Source of the DNA: Anaerobium acetethylicum | GTDB lineage: Bacteria; Bacillota; Clostridia; Lachnospirales; Lachnospiraceae | Reading direction: 5' to 3' | Assembly (NCBI RefSeq): GCF_900096945.1 | Contig: NZ_FMKA01000027.1 | Span: 1-48,398, forward strand | DNA length: 48,398 bases | Shown here: piece after piece, positions 17,533 through 26,407 of the stretch | Layout: each line of letters opens with the position of its first letter | Numbering within the stretch: the first letter of the stretch is position 1 | Made by a program: the position numbers and the translations under genes | Notes under the pieces: model-generated | What the model was told of the DNA's origin: nothing | The model's input: the letters and a program-made list of their open reading frames with translations, nothing else | Database searches by the model: none

Positions 17533-18564
17533 CTAATTTTCCCCTCCATAACATAGTCTCAATTTGGAAAACAGATCCTGTACTGTCAATCTGGAATCGA
17601 TGCTGTCATATACACGTATCTTTCGATCTTCAATTTCTCCATCATAACTTAAATCATCTGTAATCTTTGGCGCATTCTGTTCATGATAATCCGTTCTAGA
17701 GGGGCATTCCAAAAGTACCGTTACTGTCGGATTGTCTCCCAGACACCAAACCTCTCCATGTGGCCAGTTCCCGGGATATGTATTTCCCCTTATTGTATTT
17801 TGTTCAATTAGCAGCTTCACTAAATAGGCTCCCAGCACACCGCAAGGCTTTACCTGATCCACTAGCTCTGGAATAGTAACTTCCACTGATGCATATACAT
17901 TACACGGAATCTGCCACAACGGGATATTGCTTTCCATAACAATTCTTGCCGCAAGAAGATCCTGCCTTAAATTAAAATCTCCTCCATTTCCCTCAGGATA
18001 GGTTCCGCCGCCAATCCAGATTGCGGTCAGACTCTCAGCGATCTTAGGCTCTTTTTTATATGCAATCGCAAGATCTGTCAAGCATCCTTGAAGTACAATA
18101 TACAGTGGTCTATCATCTTCCTTAAGGGCTTCTGCAACGATGAAGTCAGCTCCTTCACTTTCTGGCAGACATTTTAAATCTTCGATTTCATAAGCACTTC
18201 CATGAAATAAAGGAATGTCTGTAATATCTGCCAATTGCAAAAGTCGTTCTGCAGCTCTGTAATTTCGTTCCATACTTTTGCCTCTGGGGATTAAGATTGC
18301 TTCATCCCCAAAAGAATCCAGGTATGCGGAAAACGCGTCTGCTGTCATTTGATACTGTTTCGCAATTTCCGGGATAAAATGGGATCCATACTCATTATGT
18401 CCGGCTATGATTCCACAGATATCCTCGCTTGGAGTAAGAATATGATGTATGATTGCAAATGGATCATCTGCTTCATTTGCTACATCAGAATGAACAATAA
18501 CCCTTTTCCGTCTCTTTGCAGGCACTTCAAATCCTAATTTCGATAATACTTCTTTTCGTCTCAT
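17533..18564 (-). CDS. Nucleoside-hydrolase-fold protein
   Basis: This 343-residue protein has the inosine/uridine-preferring nucleoside hydrolase fold. The N-terminal metal site reads VIVHSDVANEADDPFAI (Asp27, Asp33, Asp34) in place of the standard DTDPGxDD. This is closer to nucleoside-hydrolase-like domains found beside carbohydrate enzymes. Further family features are YIVLQGCLTDLAIAY (the G-x-L-T-N/D-L-A segment, about 165-180) and the glycine-rich IWIGGGTYPEGNGGDFN (about 195-212). Known members cleave N-ribosides with a bound Ca2+. Here it is locked between GH3 and GH106-like genes (20 bases after the first, no gap to the second), so an unusual glycoside substrate is possible. AAGGAAG precedes the ATG. 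The fold is well supported; the substrate is unknown. Confidence 0.8.
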   Translation of the reverse strand: MRRKEVLSKLGFEVPAKRRKRVIVHSDVANEADDPFAIIHHILTPSEDICGIIAGHNEYGSHFIPEIAKQYQMTADAFSAYLDSFGDEAILIPRGKSMERNYRAAERLLQLADITDIPLFHGSAYEIEDLKCLPESEGADFIVAEALKEDDRPLYIVLQGCLTDLAIAYKKEPKIAESLTAIWIGGGTYPEGNGGDFNLRQDLLAARIVMESNIPLWQIPCNVYASVEVTIPELVDQVKPCGVLGAYLVKLLIEQNTIRGNTYPGNWPHGEVWCLGDNPTVTVLLECPSRTDYHEQNAPKITDDLSYDGEIEDRKIRVYDSIDSRLTVQDLFSKLRLCYGGEN

Positions 18565-18584
18565 CTCATCTTCCTTTTATATTA

Positions 18585-20870
18585 TTAATTGTTGAGTGCA
18601 TTAAGGATTTCATTCACTGCTTCATACGGAAATGACCCAGCAGTCATATCACACACCTTAATTAGTGGCATATCCTGTCCCATAGCAGCAAAATCCATTG
18701 GAACATCCTCAATATTGTCCTCATCATCCAGCATACGCTCTTTTTCTTCTTCGGATGGACCCTCAGGCATACCTGCCATCATCTGTCCCATAAAATTCTT
18801 TCCAACAGCAGTTTTACCAAGTTCATCCATTGTTACATATTCATCATATTTTTTTCGAACTGTTACTGTACTTTCCACATATATTGTTTCGCTAACTCGA
18901 ATATCAATGGAAGAAGAACCAATTAAGAGTTCATATTCACCACTCTCAACATACCAATCTGATATCTGTGTATTGAAATATGCAAAGCTTCTCTTATCCA
19001 ATACAAATTCAACTGTTTTTGTCTCCCCTGGAAGTAATGTAACCTTCTCAAATCCCTTCAGTTCCTTTACTGCCTTTGGAACGGAGCTTTCCTTATCAGC
19101 CACATAGAGCTGAACCGTTTCTTTTCCTTCAACATTTCCACTGTTGGTAATATCAACGGACACGTGCAATACCTCTGTATCTTTTAAATCTTTCTTATCA
19201 ACCATCAGATTGCCATACTCGAAACTGGTATAGGACAATCCATATCCAAAAGGATATTTTACTGGAAGTGCTTTTTTCTCATAATAGCGGTATCCCACAA
19301 AGATTCCTTCCTTATATTCTGCTTGTTCCAATTCCGGATAGTTGAGACTGCAAGGTGTATGTTCAATTCTTAATGGATAAGTTTCAGACAATTTCCCGCT
19401 TGGAGAAACCTTACCAAACAATAATTTCAGAAGAGCAGATGGCATCGCCTGTCCTGCTGTATACATTGCATACACCGCATCTGCATTGTTATCCCAGTCC
19501 ATAACTACCGGTGCTCCTGCAAACAAGTACACGATAATTGGTTTTCCAAGCTTCGATAATTTCTCCAGCAAATCAATCTGATTGTTTGGTATATTCAAAT
19601 GTTTACGATCAAATCCTTCACTCTCCCATCCATTCGGAAGCCCAAGGAATAAAACTATCTTGTCAGCTGATTTTCCTGCATTCTCAGCATCTTTCACATA
19701 TGCTTCATCAATCTCATCTTTTTTCAAACGATACCCTCTCGCATATTCGTAATGGACTTCCGGATAATTCTGATTCAATTCTTCTAAAATATAAGTATCT
19801 ACAGTAGCATTAATATGACTACTTCCTCCACCCTGATATCTTACGAATTTGGCTAATGATCCTATAATAGCAATCTTATCTGTTTTGGCGATTGGCAGTA
19901 CTTGATTCTCATTTTTCAAAAGAACAGCACTCTCTAAAGCAGCTTTTTCTGCAAGTGCATGATGCGCTTCTACATCATAGGTTGTACCCGGTCTTCTGTT
20001 CTCCGTCCCTTTTTTTACAAGCAGTAAAATTCGTCGAACTGTATCATCCAGTTTACTTTCTGGAAGGGTTCCATTTTCTACCGCTTCAATGATTTGTTTC
20101 GTTTTATGCTCTCCACAGTATGGCATACGAAGGTCAAAACCCATATTGATTCCTTTTACCTGATCATTGGTTGCTCCCCAATCAGATACCACAACTCCAT
20201 CATATCCCCAGTCTTTTCGAAGAATATCCTGAATCAGATACTGATTCTCACAACAGAATTCTCCATTCACACGATTATATGCTGCCATAACAGTCCATGG
20301 TTTCGACTCTTTCACAACAGATTCAAAGCTTGCGAGGTAGATTTCTCTCAGTGTTCTCTCATCCACCAGAGCATTAACGCTCATCCGTCTGGTTTCCTGA
20401 TTATTTACTGCAAAATGCTTCAAACTTGTTCCAACGCCTTTACTCTGGACACCCATTACATGGTTCTTTGCCATGCTCGATGAAAGATAAGGATCTTCCG
20501 AGAAATATTCGAAATTACGTCCACAAAGGGGGCTCCTTTTAATATTTGCTCCTGGTCCAAGAAGAACAGACACCTCCTCCTGCAGACACTCTTCTCCCAA
20601 AGCCTCTCCGATTTTATAGATCAGCTCTTTATTCCAACTGTTACCGATAGCAGCGGCAGATGGAAAACACGTTGCTGGAATACTATCATTCAGCCCAAAA
20701 TTATCTTCCGCCCCTGTTTGTTTGCGCAAACCATGTGGTCCATCTGTCACCAGGATAGATGGTATTCCTTTCTCCGGAATCTCAACTGTATTCCAAAAAG
20801 TCGCTCCCTGGCAAAGACTTGCCTTCTCCTCAAGGGTTAATGTTTGCATGATTTCTTCAATATTTTTCAT
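18585..20870 (-). CDS. GH3 beta-glucosidase-like enzyme, classical domain order
   Basis: This 761-residue GH3 enzyme has the normal order: TIM barrel (about 1-290), alpha/beta sandwich (about 310-545), fibronectin-III-like domain (about 590-685). Nucleophile Asp230 lies in VVVSDWGATND and acid/base Glu418 in WESEGFDR. KHFAVNNQE and [12 protein letters not shown] complete the pocket. After the usual end there is an extra tail of about 70 residues containing a Met- and Glu-rich stretch (GQMMAGMPEGPSEEEKER) that I do not recognise. No signal peptide is seen. It lies 23 bases after the inverted GH3 gene in the same operon, with AAAGGA upstream of the ATG. Pairing a classical and an inverted GH3 in one operon suggests different linkages or sugars. 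Beta-glucosidase is the commonest activity for this form but is not proven. Confidence 0.93.
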   Translation of the reverse strand: MKNIEEIMQTLTLEEKASLCQGATFWNTVEIPEKGIPSILVTDGPHGLRKQTGAEDNFGLNDSIPATCFPSAAAIGNSWNKELIYKIGEALGEECLQEEVSVLLGPGANIKRSPLCGRNFEYFSEDPYLSSSMAKNHVMGVQSKGVGTSLKHFAVNNQETRRMSVNALVDERTLREIYLASFESVVKESKPWTVMAAYNRVNGEFCCENQYLIQDILRKDWGYDGVVVSDWGATNDQVKGINMGFDLRMPYCGEHKTKQIIEAVENGTLPESKLDDTVRRILLLVKKGTENRRPGTTYDVEAHHALAEKAALESAVLLKNENQVLPIAKTDKIAIIGSLAKFVRYQGGGSSHINATVDTYILEELNQNYPEVHYEYARGYRLKKDEIDEAYVKDAENAGKSADKIVLFLGLPNGWESEGFDRKHLNIPNNQIDLLEKLSKLGKPIIVYLFAGAPVVMDWDNNADAVYAMYTAGQAMPSALLKLLFGKVSPSGKLSETYPLRIEHTPCSLNYPELEQAEYKEGIFVGYRYYEKKALPVKYPFGYGLSYTSFEYGNLMVDKKDLKDTEVLHVSVDITNSGNVEGKETVQLYVADKESSVPKAVKELKGFEKVTLLPGETKTVEFVLDKRSFAYFNTQISDWYVESGEYELLIGSSSIDIRVSETIYVESTVTVRKKYDEYVTMDELGKTAVGKNFMGQMMAGMPEGPSEEEKERMLDDEDNIEDVPMDFAAMGQDMPLIKVCDMTAGSFPYEAVNEILNALNN

Positions 20871-20893
20871 GATCTTAACAGTCCTTTCAAATT

Positions 20894-23548
20894 CTACTTT
20901 GTTTTCTGCAGTTTTAATAATGCTTTCATAAAATAGTACACATTTTCTCTTAAGCGATTCTCTTGTAATCTTCCATTTTCTACCGCTTCCACAATCGGTT
21001 TCGTAAAGGTATCATCCTCACTGCCTGGCGTAATCCATGTGTTTCCCGCAATCTGCATCTCTATAATATCTGCGGAAGAATAGCTCTCCCAATCAGTCAT
21101 GACAAATCCTTCAAATTCACACTCTGCTCTAAGCAATCCTTGGATTAAATCCGCATCTTCCGATGTAAAAACTCCATTCACTGCATTATATGCGGTCATT
21201 ACACTTACAGGCTGATGAATTTCTAAAGCATACTCGAAAGCTCTAAAATAGATTTCACGAATTGCTCGTTCCGAAATAATACTCTGATTACGTTTCCTTG
21301 AAGTCTCTGCATTGTTGGCTAAAAGGTGCTTATAACATCCTCCGATTCCGGTACCTTCCAACCCTCTGCAATAATAACCAGCCATAATTCCCGCAAGCAA
21401 CGGATCCTCTGAAAAATACTCCGGTTGTCTCCCATTCAACGGGTTTCTATGAATATTCAACGCTGGTGCAAGGATCAAATCAATTCCAAGTTCCTTAGCC
21501 TCTTCACCAATCACTTGTCCAATCTTTTCTGATAACTCACGATTGAAAGATGCACAAATAGTTGCTCCGGAAGGCATACCGATATTTTTGATTCTAAGAT
21601 TCACCCCACTATTGCCATCTGCCACCATGAACTGTGGAAGATTGTAAGCATCCGGTTGATACAATTTTCCTGCTTCACCAATGCCATCCATCCCCCAGCC
21701 ATCTTTTGCACAAATTGCGATTCTGGCAAGAGTTTCCAAATTCATTTGCGTCACAAATGCTTCTAATAGACCATGATTATTTTTTAACTCTTCAAAGCTT
21801 ATCGTATGATTCATTTGCTCCATGCCTTTTGAAAAATCCATACATGGATAGATTTCTTTTCGATGTTTCGTTCCAATTTGCTTTTCTACAATTCCAGAGT
21901 GTTCTCCTGACGGAAAACACATATTACCTACTCTCATCTGCTCAATATTAGAATCAGGAACCATTCTGTTTTTCACCTGTTTGATTACCTGATATTTTTC
22001 CTGAATATGAGTCATCGAGAATTTTAAATTCTTTATACAGTTCCCAACCCAGAGCACATACTTGCCTTCTTCAAGAACATATGCAGCAGATGTTTCATAA
22101 TAGCTTGACAGATGAGACTTCGGAATCACAATGCTAACCACTTGATTTTCTTCTGGTTCCAGACACATTGTTTTTTCAAAAGCGACGAGTTCTAATCTCG
22201 CCTTCTCCAACTCCGTCTGCGGTTTAGAGACATACACTTGCACAGTTTCTTTTCCGGCACAGTTTCCAATATTTTCCACGTTTACTTCAATACTAATTTG
22301 GTTCTCCTCATATTTTATATTAGTAACCTCCAATTTGAACTCAGTATAACTTAGTCCATATCCAAATGGAAATCCAACAGGTTTTTCAAATGATTCAAAA
22401 TAACGATATCCCACATAAATATCTTCTTCATATACTGTATTTACCCAGATGTCTCCATCGTTTGCTCCTATTCTTTGCTTTCCATCTACGCAATCATAGA
22501 AGTTCTTAGAAGCAGGAATATCTTCATATCGTAAACTCCATGTATCCGGCAGTTTGCCGGATGGGTTTACTTTTCCGCTTAAAACGTTCACGAGAGCTTG
22601 TCCCGCCAGCATCCCACCAAATCCATTATATACAACCGCATCCACATTATATTTTCCGATGAACTCTGTTTCAATCGGATATCCTACATTTAAAATCACA
22701 ATAAGTGAATTGAAATTTTCTCTTAAGCACTTTAACAGATTTTCTTCATCCTCTGTCAGCGAAAACTCTCCCCTTTCTGAAGAATTATCGTAATTTTCAC
22801 CGGACGCCCTGGATATGAGCATAAACGCCTTCTTCGATTTTTTCCTTGCTTTCTCCAATACTTCATCAGATGGCAATCTGTCTACACCATCTGAATAATA
22901 TTGATCTACATCTTGATTCAAATTAAAATCATCACTTCTTTGAATTGCTTCCCTAAGACCACAGGTATATCTGGGATTAATTTTTCCAGCTCCCACTGCA
23001 CACACTCTGAATTCAGACAAACCACGACCGAAGAAATTCAAAACTTCACCCTTTTTCAGTGGGAGTGTCTGTTCCTCATTTTTAAGTAGCACAATGCCTT
23101 CTTCTGCAGCCTGCAGAGCAATTTCTTCATGTTGAAAATACCTTTTGTTGGGCTCTTCCTGCTCCTCAGTCATAACAGTCAATGTCAACGGATCCATTTC
23201 ATTTCCATCAATGTCTACAAACCCTGAAATCTCAAGCATTCCCTTTTTCCCATAATCTTTCATAACACCACACAAACGAATACCAAGCCATTGTGCATCC
23301 ATACCTATAGCCATTGTCTTTAGTACAAAATCGACTTTTTTTCCATCCAATGTAACTTTTCCAGTTCCTGAACGTATATGTTTAGTAAAAGGAAAGGCAA
23401 TGCAACCTCCCATATCGCGGTCAAGCATATAGTACTGGCCATCTATATCATTTATATCATAAATAACTGGCTCCGCCGGATTGCAAAACAATATTGGTTT
23501 ATCTTCTTTCCCTAATTTTAATGTTGCTAATATATCTTCATATCCCAT
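20894..23548 (-). CDS. GH3 beta-glycosidase with inverted domain order and extra N-terminal domain
   Basis: This 884-residue GH3 enzyme has the sandwich domain first (about 145-370), then a fibronectin-III-like domain (about 410-510), then the TIM barrel (about 590-880). The nucleophile is Asp819 in FVMTDWESYS, and SGENYD in the sandwich domain is the likely acid/base segment. NIHRNPLNGRQPEYFSEDP and KHLLANNAE mark the pocket. NGRQPEYF in place of CGRNFEYF departs from the other GH3 genes here and may alter sugar selection. About 130 residues at the N-terminus precede the first GH3 motif and look like a small beta-rich domain (MLDRDMGGCIAFPF, GTGKVTLDGKKVDF) that I cannot name. GGGAGG lies seven bases before the ATG. 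It is the first gene of the cassette B operon. There is no signal peptide. Confidence 0.92.
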   Translation of the reverse strand: MGYEDILATLKLGKEDKPILFCNPAEPVIYDINDIDGQYYMLDRDMGGCIAFPFTKHIRSGTGKVTLDGKKVDFVLKTMAIGMDAQWLGIRLCGVMKDYGKKGMLEISGFVDIDGNEMDPLTLTVMTEEQEEPNKRYFQHEEIALQAAEEGIVLLKNEEQTLPLKKGEVLNFFGRGLSEFRVCAVGAGKINPRYTCGLREAIQRSDDFNLNQDVDQYYSDGVDRLPSDEVLEKARKKSKKAFMLISRASGENYDNSSERGEFSLTEDEENLLKCLRENFNSLIVILNVGYPIETEFIGKYNVDAVVYNGFGGMLAGQALVNVLSGKVNPSGKLPDTWSLRYEDIPASKNFYDCVDGKQRIGANDGDIWVNTVYEEDIYVGYRYFESFEKPVGFPFGYGLSYTEFKLEVTNIKYEENQISIEVNVENIGNCAGKETVQVYVSKPQTELEKARLELVAFEKTMCLEPEENQVVSIVIPKSHLSSYYETSAAYVLEEGKYVLWVGNCIKNLKFSMTHIQEKYQVIKQVKNRMVPDSNIEQMRVGNMCFPSGEHSGIVEKQIGTKHRKEIYPCMDFSKGMEQMNHTISFEELKNNHGLLEAFVTQMNLETLARIAICAKDGWGMDGIGEAGKLYQPDAYNLPQFMVADGNSGVNLRIKNIGMPSGATICASFNRELSEKIGQVIGEEAKELGIDLILAPALNIHRNPLNGRQPEYFSEDPLLAGIMAGYYCRGLEGTGIGGCYKHLLANNAETSRKRNQSIISERAIREIYFRAFEYALEIHQPVSVMTAYNAVNGVFTSEDADLIQGLLRAECEFEGFVMTDWESYSSADIIEMQIAGNTWITPGSEDDTFTKPIVEAVENGRLQENRLRENVYYFMKALLKLQKTK

Positions 23549-23703
23549 AGTAGTCCTCCCTGTCTAACAGTTATTAATTTACCTTGATTTTATTAAAATA
23601 TAAGTTACAATATTATTAGAATCAACTTGTTCATATCAAAATAAACTTATTAATTTAAATCAACAGCAAGGACTTGTGACCCCTTGCAATACAAGGAGTT
23701 TTC
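23549..23703. promoter_or_regulatory. Divergent promoter region of cassette B
   Basis: This 155-base AT-rich region separates the GH3-first operon (minus) from the AraC gene (plus) and must hold both promoters. The word TTGATTTTATTAAAATA and the near-repeat ATCAACTTGTTCATATCAAAATAAACTT are candidate AraC sites. No clean inverted repeat was found. AAGGAG precedes the AraC start. Confidence 0.5.
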
Positions 23704-24915
23704 ATGAATATCAACTACTTAATACAGACAACTGCACAATCCCTGGAAACAATAATTCGTGAGTTTACACCTGACAAACGTTATTTGCCCCAAAAAAGTG
23801 TCAGTAATAAAGGAACCGTTCCAGCACCACTCCCAAAAGATGTCGTTAATTACCTATTCGGATCCATGGATATTTCCTGCCCTTTAATATCTTCAATTAA
23901 TGGCGATATCGTTTATACAGCAATTTCCACAAACAATAATCTCTATTTGATAGGGCCTGTTCGTCTTGGTATAAAACTTGAAATCAAACACAATTTAATC
24001 ATTGACTCAGACCATTCAACTTTTTCCGAATCTGCTAATATGTGTGATTTCAATCTTTTTCTCAAATCAATTCTTTGGTTTTACAATCTTTTGTCTGGCT
24101 CACCGATTACAGAAAATGATTTATTAGTCACAAATTGCATCAGTAAAAGTGAAAAAGAATCTATGATATATTATTCGCATCTTCTTTTTGAAAATCGCGA
24201 AAATGAAATACGTCATAATCCTTATGATCAAGAATTTCGAATGTTATCAAGTATTGAACACGGTGACCTTCGAATGCTAGAGCAAGTTCAAAGAGAAGCA
24301 CCCACAGGTGAGTTTGGGAAATTATCTTCTGATGCAGATCGCAATTATAGAGATATCTCAATTTCCGCAGTCACACTTATAAGCAGAGCCGCAATCCGTG
24401 GAGGCCTTCATCCTGAAATTGCATTTTCTATGTGTGATTCTTATATCATGAAAATTGAGCAGTTGAAAAATCTTTTAGAACTTCAACCATTGGTTGAAGG
24501 AGCTAAAAGCACATTCGCTATCATGGTTAATGATTTAAAACAGCGTAACAAAAAAGACAAGGAGATGTCCAATACACATCCACTTGTCAAAGAAACCAAA
24601 GACTATATTTTCTTCCATCTACATGGAAAAATCACGTTGAACGAAGTTGCTAAGCAGCTTCATGTACGTTCCAACTATTTGTCGGACCTTTTTCGTAAAT
24701 ATGAAGGTATTTCCTTTACTGATTTCGTACTTCAGGAAAAACTGGTCCTCATAAAGAATTTATTGACATACTCAAAATATTCATACAATGATATTGCTTT
24801 CTATCTCGGTTTTTCATCACAAAGTCATCTTGGCAATTTCTTTAAAAACAGTACCGGAATGACCTTGAAACAGTATCGTAATAAATTTTCTTCGATAGAT
24901 GAGTATTCCGTTTGA
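23704..24915 (+). CDS. AraC-family regulator with PocR-like sensor half
   Basis: In this 403-residue protein the C-terminal 100 residues (about 300-398) hold two AraC helix-turn-helix motifs (ITLNEVAKQLHVRSNYLSDLF and YNDIAFYLGFSSQSHLGNFF), ending MTLKQYRNKF. The N-terminal half contains NNLYLIGPVRLG and the later SRAAIRGGLHPEIAFSMCDSY. Matching blocks occur in the regulators at 30695 and 46283, so the three are paralogues with one type of ligand sensor. AAGGAG lies before the ATG. It is divergent from the cassette B operon, which it probably controls. A strong terminator follows at 25106. Confidence 0.92.
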   Translation: MNINYLIQTTAQSLETIIREFTPDKRYLPQKSVSNKGTVPAPLPKDVVNYLFGSMDISCPLISSINGDIVYTAISTNNNLYLIGPVRLGIKLEIKHNLIIDSDHSTFSESANMCDFNLFLKSILWFYNLLSGSPITENDLLVTNCISKSEKESMIYYSHLLFENRENEIRHNPYDQEFRMLSSIEHGDLRMLEQVQREAPTGEFGKLSSDADRNYRDISISAVTLISRAAIRGGLHPEIAFSMCDSYIMKIEQLKNLLELQPLVEGAKSTFAIMVNDLKQRNKKDKEMSNTHPLVKETKDYIFFHLHGKITLNEVAKQLHVRSNYLSDLFRKYEGISFTDFVLQEKLVLIKNLLTYSKYSYNDIAFYLGFSSQSHLGNFFKNSTGMTLKQYRNKFSSIDEYSV

Positions 24916-25105
24916 AAAGGTTCTTCCGCAATCATCCATCTGCACGGTCAAACTGAACCGCTAACGTGATGTTACTGGACCACCTTCATGGAAGGTGTCC
25001 ATTGAACTATATTCTCTTTTATAATGATGGAAGCAGACCCTGGTGTGACTATCTTAGGATCTGCGCAAAAACAGATTGTGAAATAACAGCTTGACGCATA
25101 AATAC
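24916..25105. other. Region between AraC gene and terminator
   Basis: No gene with a credible ribosome site is present. A small hairpin (ACCTTCATGGAAGGT region, about 24978-24999) and a plus-strand frame of about 20 codons ending VTILGSAQKQIVK (about 25025-25085) are visible. I do not recognise either. Confidence 0.3.
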
Positions 25106-25163
25106 GGAAGCGCCGGCACTATGTGAAATTTCACACGGTGCTGGCGCTTCCATTATTTTTTTT
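25106..25163 (+). terminator. Strong rho-independent terminator
   Basis: GGAAGCGCCGGCAC (25106-25119) pairs with GTGCTGGCGCTTCC (25138-25151) with a single G-T pair. An inner palindrome GTGAAATTTCAC lies in the loop and a T-run follows on the plus strand. It terminates the transcript of the AraC gene at 23704. Confidence 0.85.
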
Positions 25164-25475
25164 AGGTACGCTTAAAATATAGTATAAGCGTCACATGACC
25201 GAAACCTCCATCTTTAAATTCCATACGGTTTTTCATTGCAATCTATAACTTGTTTAAAACCCTGATTGTTTTTTCTTCTAACAACAATACTGATCAATAC
25301 TTTGTATTAACACATCCGCACAGGGTCCATCAAAAGGAATACATGGATAAACTATGGTTTATAACCTTATTAAATAACATGTGAAAAACTTATACTTATA
25401 AATAACTGAGTAAACGGACTTCCATCAATATCTTGAAACTCTGACAAAATCCAAACAATTATATGCAACACGAAG
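25164..25475. other. Intergenic region between convergent units
   Basis: AT-rich with no gene seen. A small stem, CGCTTA with TAAGCG at about 25169-25190, and a short palindrome around ATAAACTATGGTTTAT at about 25348-25363 are present. No T-tailed terminator for the ABC operon was found. Confidence 0.3.
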
Positions 25476-26366
25476 TTAACCCTTAACTCCTCCAAGGGTT
25501 ACCCCTTTGACAAAATGCTTCTGGGTGAATGGATAAATACAAAGAATCGGTAATGTACCTACAATCGTAACACAGTATTTCACAAGGTTTATTGTATAAT
25601 CTGCCTTACTTAACGCATCAGAACCGCTCAAAATCTTTCCTGTATCATTCTGAACAAGAATCTCTCTCATGAATAACTGCAATGGCCATAAATCTCTTCT
25701 TCTTGTAAGATAGATAGAAGCTGGAAACCATGAATTCCATTGCTGAACTATAGTAAACATTACAATAATAGCTATTGTCGACTTTACTAACGGAACCAAG
25801 ATCTTAACCAATATTGTCAGTGGTCCTGCTCCATCAATCTTTGCTGATTCCTCATAACTGGCAGGAAGTTGCTCAAAAGATGATTTCATCATGATGATAT
25901 AGAAAGCATTAATAACGCCTGGAAGTATGACTGCTATGCTGTGATCGATCATTCCTAGTGATCTAATTAACATATAAGTTGGTATCAGACCCCCGCCAAA
26001 GATCATAGTAAAAAGTATCATGATCGTAATTGGTGTCTTCAACTTCATATTCTCACGGCTAATGGTAAAGCCAGCAATTATTGTAAGTACTGTTCCAATT
26101 ATTGTGGTAGCCGCTACATAAAAAAGTGTATTGATATATCCCGTTAAAATATTATTGTTCTTGAATACAAGCTGATACCCCTTAAATGTAATTTCTCCAG
26201 CCGGTTTTAATAGTAAACCTGTTGATGACATGAGTTCCCTAGGGTTACTAACCGATGCCATCATTACATGCCACAGTGGTGCTACACATATTATGCAAAT
26301 TAATAACATAAATCCATAGTTTAATATATTAAAAACTATTCTGCTAAACGATACTTTTTCTACCAT
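25476..26366 (-). CDS. ABC sugar transporter permease (YtcP/LplC type)
   Basis: This 296-residue inner-membrane permease of the carbohydrate ABC importer family has six hydrophobic segments. The cytoplasmic EAA loop that contacts the ATPase reads ASYEESAKIDGAGPLTILVKILVPL (about 185-210). It pairs with the LplB-type permease encoded 41 bases upstream. This subtype usually handles complex or aldotetraouronate-like oligosaccharides. No ATPase gene is present in the operon, as is normal for this class, which uses a shared MsmX-like ATPase encoded elsewhere. GGAGG precedes the ATG. It is the last gene of the operon. Confidence 0.93.
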   Translation of the reverse strand: MVEKVSFSRIVFNILNYGFMLLICIICVAPLWHVMMASVSNPRELMSSTGLLLKPAGEITFKGYQLVFKNNNILTGYINTLFYVAATTIIGTVLTIIAGFTISRENMKLKTPITIMILFTMIFGGGLIPTYMLIRSLGMIDHSIAVILPGVINAFYIIMMKSSFEQLPASYEESAKIDGAGPLTILVKILVPLVKSTIAIIVMFTIVQQWNSWFPASIYLTRRRDLWPLQLFMREILVQNDTGKILSGSDALSKADYTINLVKYCVTIVGTLPILCIYPFTQKHFVKGVTLGGVKG

Positions 26367-26407
26367 TTATTATTCCTCCATTCCGCTTATTTCTGCGGTA
26401 TTTAAAA

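Noticed and set aside
25025-25085. Possible short peptide or insertion-sequence end after the AraC gene
   Set aside because: About 20 codons, no ribosome site, and no terminal repeats or transposase sequence recognised.
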